Source: Williamsia maris (GTDB taxonomy: Bacteria; Actinomycetota; Actinomycetes; Mycobacteriales; Mycobacteriaceae). Taken from it: a stretch of DNA of 64,000 bases. The notes under the pieces were generated by a model. The model saw nothing but the letters and a program-made list of their open reading frames with translations, was not told the DNA's origin and ran no database searches. Positions 58,472-64,000 of the stretch are shown here, piece after piece (the first letter of the stretch is position 1; every line of letters begins with the position of its first letter). The stretch spans positions 868,001 to 932,000 of the forward strand of contig NZ_JAMTCJ010000001.1 in the NCBI RefSeq assembly GCF_024171815.1, read 5' to 3'. The translations under genes were made by a program, and so were the position numbers.

Positions 58472-59767
58472 ATGGCATTTCGTGAGCAAGGCAAAGTACC
58501 TGTTCGGGTGACCGGCGGATCACTGCTGATGAACCGACTCGGCATGCAGGCACCGATGCAGATGCTGTGGTTCGTCGAAGCAGACGTCCAGCGGAGCCGC
58601 CTGGACTGGTTCGCCGACGAACTGGCGGCCGGGCCACTGGGGGCCAGGTTGGTGTCCGCCCGCGTGCCGGGCGCCCGACCGACGTGGGCCGCGAGCAGGC
58701 TGCGACCCGTCGTGACCGTCGACCCGGACGTGCCGGTCGGCGACGAATTGGTTTGGGCCGATGAGCAGATCGGCCGGTTCTCCGAAGACGACCTGCGCCA
58801 TGGCGGTGGATGGCGACTGTCGGCGGCGGCGGTCGTCGACGGGACGTGGGTGGTCTCCCTCGTGGTGTCCCACACCCTCGCCGACGGTCAGGGCGTGGTG
58901 GCGGCAGCGGACGCGGCCGCCCGCGGCGATCGGGCACACGCCGTCGCCGACACCACCGGCTCCCACGTCGGGGCCGATGTGGTCGACGCACTCACCGGGG
59001 GCTTTGCCGAACACGCAAAAGTGGCTGCCGCCGGGGTGATCCAATTCCTCCCACTCCGCGAACCGGCCCGGGCGGTACGCAACGCGGTCGGGTTCCTCCG
59101 CGGCGGTGGCACCACCGTCGACATCGCGCAACCGGTCACCACCGTTGTGGCAGTCGACAGTTCAGACCTCGAGACGATCGCCGAACACGGCGGCGGAACC
59201 GCCACCGGCCTGTCGATCGCAGTGGTCGCCAACGTCGCACGGGCCGTGAGCGGAACGACATCGGGCGAGACCGCAGTGGGGATGCCGGTGTCGCGGCGTG
59301 CGGACGGCAACGCCGAGACCGGCCTGCAGGTCGGCGTCACCACCGTGCGACTCGGAGACCACACCGGCCGGTACACCGACCTGCGTGATGTCCGGGCCCG
59401 CAGCAAGAAGGCCTACGCCGCAGCCGGATCGAACACCGGCGGGATGAACGGGAAGGGACCGTTCCTGTCGAGTGTCGGGCACATCCCGGATGCCGCCGCA
59501 GATGTCTTCGAGGCTCCCGCGACGCTCATCCCCCGGGCTCAGGCCGTGCGGGTCCCGGTCGGTTTCCCACTCACCACCGATCAGCTGGGTGCGTTGCGCA
59601 CGTTCAACGGACCGATCACAGCCTTCACGTTCACCAGCCTGAGCGACACCCTCGCCGACCACATCGAGACCGAGTTCGGGCACTGGGAGGTGCCGATCCG
59701 GCGACGGTGGACGACGTCGGTGACGTCGTCCGTCGGCGCGGCGTCCGCTATCGCCGACGTGCGCTGA
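58472..59767 (+). CDS. Condensation/WS-DGAT-like acyltransferase-fold protein
   Basis: A 431-aa protein with a single HxxxDG motif, HTLADG (134-139), in the sequence SLVVSHTLADGQGV, the active-site motif of BAHD/condensation/PapA/WS-DGAT acyltransferases. The length fits that fold (two CoA-acetyltransferase-like lobes). The N-terminal FREQGKVPVRVTGGSLLMN and a late TFNGPITAFTFTSLSDTLAD are unfamiliar. It may esterify a lipid alcohol with an acyl-CoA. ATG 58472 lies 12 bases after CACAAT; the ATG at 58436 is less likely. Its last 20 bases overlap the convergent aldo-keto reductase gene. Confidence 0.65.
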   Translation: MAFREQGKVPVRVTGGSLLMNRLGMQAPMQMLWFVEADVQRSRLDWFADELAAGPLGARLVSARVPGARPTWAASRLRPVVTVDPDVPVGDELVWADEQIGRFSEDDLRHGGGWRLSAAAVVDGTWVVSLVVSHTLADGQGVVAAADAAARGDRAHAVADTTGSHVGADVVDALTGGFAEHAKVAAAGVIQFLPLREPARAVRNAVGFLRGGGTTVDIAQPVTTVVAVDSSDLETIAEHGGGTATGLSIAVVANVARAVSGTTSGETAVGMPVSRRADGNAETGLQVGVTTVRLGDHTGRYTDLRDVRARSKKAYAAAGSNTGGMNGKGPFLSSVGHIPDAAADVFEAPATLIPRAQAVRVPVGFPLTTDQLGALRTFNGPITAFTFTSLSDTLADHIETEFGHWEVPIRRRWTTSVTSSVGAASAIADVR

Positions 59768-60764
59768 CCACCAACTCGTTGGTGCCGTAGCTGTTGTCGT
59801 CGGGATTGACGGTGACCCCGGGTGCGACGATCTCGTCGATGCGGTCGAGGACGTCGGTCGACAGCGTGATCTCGGCCGCCGGCAGGTAGGACTCGAACTG
59901 CTCCATGGTGCGGGGTCCGACGATCGCGCTGGTCACGCCGGGGTGGTTGATGACGAACGCGATCGCGAGGTCGATGAGCGCCATCCCGGCCTCGTCGGCC
60001 AACGTCGCGAGATCCTCGACCATGTCGAGCTTGCGCTGATTGGCCGCCGACGACATGTCGAACCGGGCGCTGGGACGGGCCGACGACGTCGGCGACGACG
60101 CGTTGTCCTTGCGCCACCGACCGGAGAGCCACCCGCCGGACAACGGGCTGTAGGTCAAGGTGCCCATTCCGTACCGCTGGGTGGTGGGTAGAACGTCTTC
60201 TTCGATGCCGCGCACCAGGATCGAGTACGGCGGCTGCTCGGTGACGAACCGTTCGAGACGGCGGTCACGCGAGGCCCATTGCGCCTCGACGATCTGGGAG
60301 GCGGCATACGACGACGATCCGATGTAGCGGACCTTGCCCTGATGGACGAGGTCGGTCAGAGCGCCCAGCGTCTCCTCGACGTCGACGTCGGGACTGGGTC
60401 GGTGAACTTGATAGAGGTCGATGTGGTCGGTTCCCAGACGACGCAGGGAGTTCTCGACCTCCTCGAAGATCCAGCGGCGTGACCCACCTCGATGATTCGG
60501 GTCGTCGTCCATCGGCATGAAGAATTTCGTGGCGAGGAACACCGAGTCGCGGCGTGCGGCGATGGCGCCGCCGACGATCTCCTCGGAGACTCCGGCCGAG
60601 TAGACGTCGGCGGTGTCGATGAAGTTGATGCCCGCATCGAGCGCACGGTGGATGACGGCGGTTGCGTCGGAGCGGTCGTCATTGCCCCACGGGCCGAACA
60701 TCATGGCGCCCAGGCACAACGGGGAAACCTGGACGCCGGTGCGGCCCAGAGGTCGGTACTGCAT
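59748..60764 (-). CDS. Aldo/keto reductase
   Basis: A 338-aa TIM-barrel NADPH reductase. The catalytic tetrad is visible: Asp in NFIDTADVYS, Tyr in the same segment, Lys in FLATKFFMP and His in LYQVHRPSP. YSPLSGGWLSGRWRKDN is the cofactor loop. Typical of the AKR family that reduces aldehydes and ketones. AAGGA lies seven bases before the ATG. The XRE/MmyB-type regulator lies 29 bases upstream in the same direction, so the two probably form an operon. Convergent 20-base overlap with the acyltransferase-like gene. Confidence 0.88.
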   Translation of the reverse strand: MQYRPLGRTGVQVSPLCLGAMMFGPWGNDDRSDATAVIHRALDAGINFIDTADVYSAGVSEEIVGGAIAARRDSVFLATKFFMPMDDDPNHRGGSRRWIFEEVENSLRRLGTDHIDLYQVHRPSPDVDVEETLGALTDLVHQGKVRYIGSSSYAASQIVEAQWASRDRRLERFVTEQPPYSILVRGIEEDVLPTTQRYGMGTLTYSPLSGGWLSGRWRKDNASSPTSSARPSARFDMSSAANQRKLDMVEDLATLADEAGMALIDLAIAFVINHPGVTSAIVGPRTMEQFESYLPAAEITLSTDVLDRIDEIVAPGVTVNPDDNSYGTNELVVSARRR

Positions 60765-60793
60765 TGTCGAATCCTTTGCTGGTGGAACGGGGG

Positions 60794-61678
60794 TCAGGAG
60801 GTGCGTTCGGTGGGGATGCGTTCCTGGCTGGCGACCCAGGAGGCCAGCATCGCGATCGCGTCGGCGGTCGGGGTACCGGCTGCCGCTGTGTAGATGTTGA
60901 GCTGCAGGCCGGGCTCCGACGGCAACTCCATGGCCTCGAAGTCGAGATCGAGGTGGCCGACCACGGGATGGTTCAGCCGCTTGCGGCCGCTGCGATGGAA
61001 CCGAACGTCCTGGCTCGCCCAGTGTGTGCGGAACAGGTCACTCTGGGTGGACAGTTCGCCCACCAGCTCGATCAGCGCCTTGTCGTGTGGGTTCTTGCCT
61101 GCCTCGAGTCGCAGCATCGCAGCGGCGTCGCGGGTGATCTGGTCGTAGTCGACGAAGAAGTCGCGGGCGGCCTCCGGATGCAGGTAGATGAACCGGGTGG
61201 TGTTCGCAGGACGACGCGGGTCGTCGAGGACCGGTGAGTACAGCGCCCTGGCGAGATCGTTCATGGCGAGGATGTCGTGGCGGCCGTTGCGGATCCAGGC
61301 CGGGGCATCGCTGACGGCGTCGAGTACCTGTTGCAGCACCGGGCGGACGGTTGTCGTCGTGGTGCGCTTGCGGCGAGCGGGGCCGGCGGGTGACTGGTGG
61401 GCGAGCGCGAAGAGGTGATCGCGTTCGGCGTCGTCGAGCTTCAGCGCCCCGGCCAGGGAGTCGAGCACGCTGTCGGACGCGCCGGACAGCGAGCCGCGCT
61501 CCATCCGGATGTAGTAGTCGACCGAGACGCCGGCGAGCATCGCGACCTCCTCGCGCCGCAGCCCGGTGACGCGGCGGTTGCCGCCGTACGCGGGCAGGCC
61601 CGCTTCCTCCGGCGTGATCCGAGCGCGTCGCGAGCTGAGGAAGTCCCGGATCTCGGTGCGCAGTTCGTTCGTGCTCAT
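60794..61678 (-). CDS. XRE-type regulator with MmyB-like ligand domain
   Basis: A 294-aa regulator: helix-turn-helix (RVTGLRREEVAMLAGVSVDY, YIRMERG; about 35-62) and a C-terminal PAS-like MmyB domain (about 105-280; WIRNGRHDILAMNDLARALY, HPEAARDFFVDYDQITRDAA, HPVVGHLDLDFEAMELPSEP), which in this family can bind fatty acids. TAGGGT starts 12 bases before the ATG on its strand, so it is probably leaderless. It is encoded just before the aldo-keto reductase gene, the usual target of this type of regulator, and in the same transcript. Confidence 0.87.
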   Translation of the reverse strand: MSTNELRTEIRDFLSSRRARITPEEAGLPAYGGNRRVTGLRREEVAMLAGVSVDYYIRMERGSLSGASDSVLDSLAGALKLDDAERDHLFALAHQSPAGPARRKRTTTTTVRPVLQQVLDAVSDAPAWIRNGRHDILAMNDLARALYSPVLDDPRRPANTTRFIYLHPEAARDFFVDYDQITRDAAAMLRLEAGKNPHDKALIELVGELSTQSDLFRTHWASQDVRFHRSGRKRLNHPVVGHLDLDFEAMELPSEPGLQLNIYTAAAGTPTADAIAMLASWVASQERIPTERTS

Positions 61679-61797
61679 GACTCGACCCTAGGAGCCGGTA
61701 CCCGCAGCGGGGAGGACCTGGCAGTACCTGGACCGGGGGTCACTCCCCCACGGCGATCGAACCGCGGTGAACGACCGGATTCGTGGGATCGAATTCC

Positions 61798-61803
61798 TAG
61801 ACT
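61798..61803 (+). promoter_or_regulatory. -10 of the 156-aa protein gene (leaderless)
   Basis: TAGACT starts 12 bases before the GTG at 61810; no Shine-Dalgarno is present. It supports 61810 as the start. Confidence 0.5.
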
Positions 61804-61809
61804 GACGAG

Positions 61810-62280
61810 GTGCCCGCATCGTCAGAGCCCGCCTCCGCAACCGGCGTATACCGCGCGCCCATGATCGGCGGCGCCGACCGTGCCCTCGAGCATGGCGTGT
61901 GCGGGATGTCGGCGAGCGACGAGCGTTCTCTGCGCCGCGTCGATCGATTCGAGCACGTACCCGACGGGGCGTTCGTCTGGACGCGAACCGACGACGGTGC
62001 ATTTTTCCTGGGCCGTCTCTCCGGCCCGCTGCGTGAGGATCACGGCTCCGGGGCCGTCGCCGCCGACCTGACCTACGTGCGGGACTGCCGATGGACAGCC
62101 GACCCCGTTCCCGAACACGAGGTGCCCGCGGCGACCCTGCGGACGTTCGCCCGCGGAGGTCGCAACTTCCAGCAGACACACGACCCCGACGTCGGCCGAC
62201 AGTCGGCAGCGATCTGGCGGGCACGCGGACCGGACTCGGCCTGGACCGACGTCGGAACGGAGATGAACCCGAACCGGTAG
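61810..62280 (+). CDS. 156-aa hypothetical protein
   Basis: A soluble 156-residue protein I do not recognise. Its second half is well ordered: FEHVPDGAFVWTRTDDGAFF, LGRLSGPLREDHG, DLTYVRDCRWTADPVPEHEV, PAATLRTFARGGRNFQQTHD. The pattern of short strands with Trp/Arg pairs suggests a small beta-rich nucleic-acid or nucleotide-binding fold, but that is only impression. GTG 61810 is supported by a TAGACT hexamer at 12 bases. Its stop codon is the first base triplet of the inverted repeat that forms the operator of the next gene. Confidence 0.65.
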   Translation: MPASSEPASATGVYRAPMIGGADRALEHGVCGMSASDERSLRRVDRFEHVPDGAFVWTRTDDGAFFLGRLSGPLREDHGSGAVAADLTYVRDCRWTADPVPEHEVPAATLRTFARGGRNFQQTHDPDVGRQSAAIWRARGPDSAWTDVGTEMNPNR

Positions 62281-62306
62281 ACGACTGGTCTACTAGCGCG
62301 TAGGGT
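62278..62306 (+). promoter_or_regulatory. TAGAC/GTCTA operator and -10 of the NemR-like TetR gene
   Basis: TAGAC (62278-62282) and GTCTA (62288-62292) form a perfect 5-bp inverted repeat; CTAC/GTAG (62290-62303) overlaps it on the right. TAGGGT (62301-62306) starts 13 bases before the ATG at 62314. The TAGAC half-site resembles the NemR box known in proteobacteria (from memory). Confidence 0.55.
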
Positions 62307-62313
62307 CATTCTC

Positions 62314-62904
62314 ATGACCGTGACCGAACAGTCCGAGACCCGCGAGGTGATCATCGCGTGCTCGCAGGTTCTGATGGCCCGAAAGGGTTACACGGCAGTC
62401 GGTCTCAACGAGATCCTGACGGCAGCTCACGTGCCGAAGGGATCGTTCTACTACCATTTCGCATCGAAGGACGCCCTCGGCGAGGCGATGCTGCGGTCGT
62501 ACTTCGAGGGGTACCTCGCCGATTTCGACGAGATACTCAGTCGCGACGATCACACCTGGGCCGAGCGGATCGGCTTGTACTTCGCTTCGTGGATCGAGTC
62601 GCAGAGCAGCTTCGACTGCCAGGGCAAGTGCTTGGCGGTCAAGTTGGGCGCGGAGGTCGCCGACCTGTCCGAGTCGATGCGAGTCGCGCTGCGTGACGGG
62701 ATCGGCGAGATCACGAACCGGATCGAGCGGGCGATACGCGCCGGGCTCGACGACGGATCGGTGTCATCGCCCGGCGACCCTGCGGCGACAGCCTCGGCGC
62801 TCTATGAGTTGTGGCTCGGCGCAAGCGTGGTCGCCAAGGTGAATCGCTCCACCACGTCGATGGACAGCGCGTTGGCCCACACACGCACGGTTCTGGGTAT
62901 CTGA
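62314..62904 (+). CDS. NemR/AcuR-like TetR regulator with Cys102 and Cys106
   Basis: A 196-aa TetR protein. Its DNA-binding domain has VGLNEILTAAHVPKGSFYYH and the family's FYYHFASKDALGEAML. In the ligand domain SSFDCQGKCLAVKLGAEVADL places cysteines at 102 and 106; the Escherichia coli electrophile sensor NemR uses Cys106 in the same segment before an LAAEI-like block. I infer that this is a redox- or aldehyde-responsive repressor of the DJ-1-type gene 20 bases downstream, which it shares a transcript with. Leaderless by TAGGGT 13 bases before the ATG. Confidence 0.83.
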   Translation: MTVTEQSETREVIIACSQVLMARKGYTAVGLNEILTAAHVPKGSFYYHFASKDALGEAMLRSYFEGYLADFDEILSRDDHTWAERIGLYFASWIESQSSFDCQGKCLAVKLGAEVADLSESMRVALRDGIGEITNRIERAIRAGLDDGSVSSPGDPAATASALYELWLGASVVAKVNRSTTSMDSALAHTRTVLGI

Positions 62905-62924
62905 CCCTCACAAAGGAGAGATAG

Positions 62925-63608
62925 ATGAAGATTCTGATGGTTCTCACGTCGCACGACGCGCTGGGCGACACCGGCAAGAAGACCGGGTTCTGGCTCGAGG
63001 AACTCGCCGCACCCTACTTCCGGTTCAAGGACGCGGGCGCCGAGATCGTGCTCGCATCGCCCGCCGGCGGACAACCGCCCCTGGACCCGAAGAGCAACGA
63101 GCCCGACTTCCAGACCGACGACACCCACCGCTTCGAGGCGGACGACGCCGCGAAAGCCCAACTCGCCGAGACCGTCGAGCTGAAGTCGGTCAGGCCGAAC
63201 GACTTCGACGCCGTCTTCTACCCCGGCGGACACGGACCACTGTGGGATCTCGCCGAGGATCGCGACTCGATCGGCCTCATCGAAACCGCCCTGCGCGCCG
63301 ACATCCCGGTCGCCCTCGTCTGTCACGCACCCGGCGTCCTGCGGCACGTCACCAGCCCCGACGGACAACCGCTCGTGAAGGGCCGCACCGTCACCGGCTT
63401 CACCAACGGTGAGGAAGACGGCGTCGGGCTGACCGACATCGTCCCGTTCCTCGTCGAGGACGAACTGATCAAGCTGGGCGGCGACTACAGCAAGGGGCCG
63501 GATTGGGCGTCGTACGTCGTCCGCGACGGCATCCTCATCACCGGCCAGAACCCCAACTCGTCAGCCGAGGCCGCAACCGCGCTCATCGATCTGCTCCAGA
63601 AGGCCTGA
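62925..63608 (+). CDS. DJ-1/PfpI (Hsp31-like) family protein, putative glyoxalase III
   Basis: A 227-aa class I glutamine amidotransferase-like protein. The catalytic set of Hsp31/YhbO-type proteins is present: Glu25/Glu26 in GFWLEE, nucleophile Cys133 and His134 in ALVCHAPG. Length and the long N-terminal TGFWLEELAAPYFRFKDAGA fit glyoxalase III/chaperone members, which turn methylglyoxal into lactate without glutathione. AAAGGAGAG precedes the ATG. With the NemR-like regulator upstream it forms a small aldehyde-stress unit. A perfect 14-bp terminator hairpin follows. Confidence 0.88.
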   Translation: MKILMVLTSHDALGDTGKKTGFWLEELAAPYFRFKDAGAEIVLASPAGGQPPLDPKSNEPDFQTDDTHRFEADDAAKAQLAETVELKSVRPNDFDAVFYPGGHGPLWDLAEDRDSIGLIETALRADIPVALVCHAPGVLRHVTSPDGQPLVKGRTVTGFTNGEEDGVGLTDIVPFLVEDELIKLGGDYSKGPDWASYVVRDGILITGQNPNSSAEAATALIDLLQKA

Positions 63609-63625
63609 CCCACGGCGTGATCCGA

Positions 63626-63665
63626 CCGGGCGGGAGGCGCGACGAGTCCGTCGCCTCCCGCCCGG
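63626..63665. terminator. Bidirectional terminator hairpin
   Basis: CCGGGCGGGAGGCG (63626-63639) and CGCCTCCCGCCCGG (63652-63665) form a perfect 14-bp stem with a 12-base loop between two convergent genes, 18 bases after one stop and 10 bases before the other. Confidence 0.85.
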
Positions 63666-63675
63666 CCGCTGGTCG

Positions 63676-64000
63676 TCACCCCTGATGCGCCTGATCGAGC
63701 AGCATCTCGACGGTTGATCGGGCGACCACCCATGGCTCGACATCGTCGAGCGATGTCGACAACGCGGCGGCACCCTCATAGAGAAGCGCGATCTGATGTC
63801 CGAGTCGGTCCGGATCGTCGACTCCGAGGTCCCGACACAGGTCGATGATCGCTTCGGCGAAAGCCTTTTTCTGCGTGTGGACGAACTCGGTGACCTCAGG
63901 CATCACCGAGGCGGCCTCCACGGCCGCATTGTGGAACGGGCATCCGCGGAGCCGGCCACCACCGGGTTGCGGTATCTCGAACAGCAGCATGAGACGTTCA
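63676..64000 (-). CDS. TetR-family regulator, C-terminal part (5' partial)
   Basis: The frame is open to the right edge, so the start and DNA-binding domain lie outside. The visible 108 residues contain GGRLRGCPFHNAAVEAASVM and IALLYEGAAALSTSLDDVEP, which match the C-terminal domain of the LmrA/YxaF-like TetR group (RGCP..N...E). Predicted cytosolic repressor of a neighbouring gene beyond the window. ATG at 63990 is internal and not proposed as the start. Confidence 0.8.
   Translation of the reverse strand, partial: ERLMLLFEIPQPGGGRLRGCPFHNAAVEAASVMPEVTEFVHTQKKAFAEAIIDLCRDLGVDDPDRLGHQIALLYEGAAALSTSLDDVEPWVVARSTVEMLLDQAHQG

Noticed and set aside
1-64000. CRISPR arrays, tRNA/rRNA genes, insertion sequences, prophage genes
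   Set aside because: No regularly spaced direct repeats, no cloverleaf-like or rRNA segments, and no transposase, integrase or phage structural motifs were seen in any frame.

Overview
The window is GC-rich actinobacterial chromosome. LLM-class (F420-type) flavoenzymes, many FadD/FadE/SDR lipid genes, TetR regulators everywhere, a LuxR-type benzoate regulator and TAnnnT promoters directly in front of start codons point to the Mycobacteriales; Gordonia or a close relative is my best guess (inference, no marker gene present). No rRNA, tRNA, CRISPR array, insertion sequence or prophage was seen.

Layout. 1-6.6 kb: end of a benzoate operon (a BenC-FCD-BenD fusion), a BenR-like LAL regulator and a PAS-GGDEF protein. 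6.7-11.9 kb: a 51-aa membrane protein, an LLM flavoenzyme, an NmrA-like reductase with its TetR, a flavodoxin-like protein and two SDRs. 11.9-19.6 kb: a histidine kinase and an OmpR-type response regulator that converge and overlap tail to tail, followed by envelope or transport genes (DUF2231, VIT/CCC1, PAP2, two COG4705 proteins, MFS, a 75-aa protein). Four promoters here share one 33-bp architecture, CTCAGC-N5-CTCAGS-N10-(T/C)AnnnT, which I propose as the response regulator's regulon. 19.6-28.5 kb: a LysR gene, a CoA-transferase/two-ACAD/enoyl-CoA hydratase operon, an HxlR regulator, and an MFS pump divergent from a TetR with a perfect palindrome. 28.6-36 kb: a six-gene, fully overlapping operon on the minus strand (thioesterase, Baeyer-Villiger monooxygenase, SDR, an esterase-beta-propeller fusion, SDR, PucR regulator). 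36-44.8 kb: N-acyl-D-amino-acid deacylase with TetR, a membrane GGDEF protein, a FadD/SDR/trans-acting enoyl reductase-like operon with TetR, and a GlcD-type oxidase. 44.8-51.6 kb: two membrane-anchored extracellular proteins divergent from the Hen1-Pnkp RNA repair pair. 51.6-64 kb: FadD with a double TetR, a spore photoproduct lyase homologue, SDR/LysR, SDR plus a HxxxDG acyltransferase-like protein, an aldo-keto reductase with its XRE regulator, a NemR-like TetR with a DJ-1/PfpI protein, and a partial TetR at the right edge.

How genes work together. Most catabolic operons are tightly coupled (ATGA or GTGA overlaps) and lie beside a regulator with an inverted repeat in the shared gap. About 17 starts have an A2/T6 hexamer 12-14 bases upstream and no Shine-Dalgarno, i.e. 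probable leaderless mRNAs; I used this to choose starts. Best candidates for something new: the 33-bp regulon around the convergent two-component pair, the BenC-FCD-BenD fusion, and the esterase-propeller fusion in the Baeyer-Villiger operon. Hen1-Pnkp and the photoproduct lyase are known families in an interesting setting.
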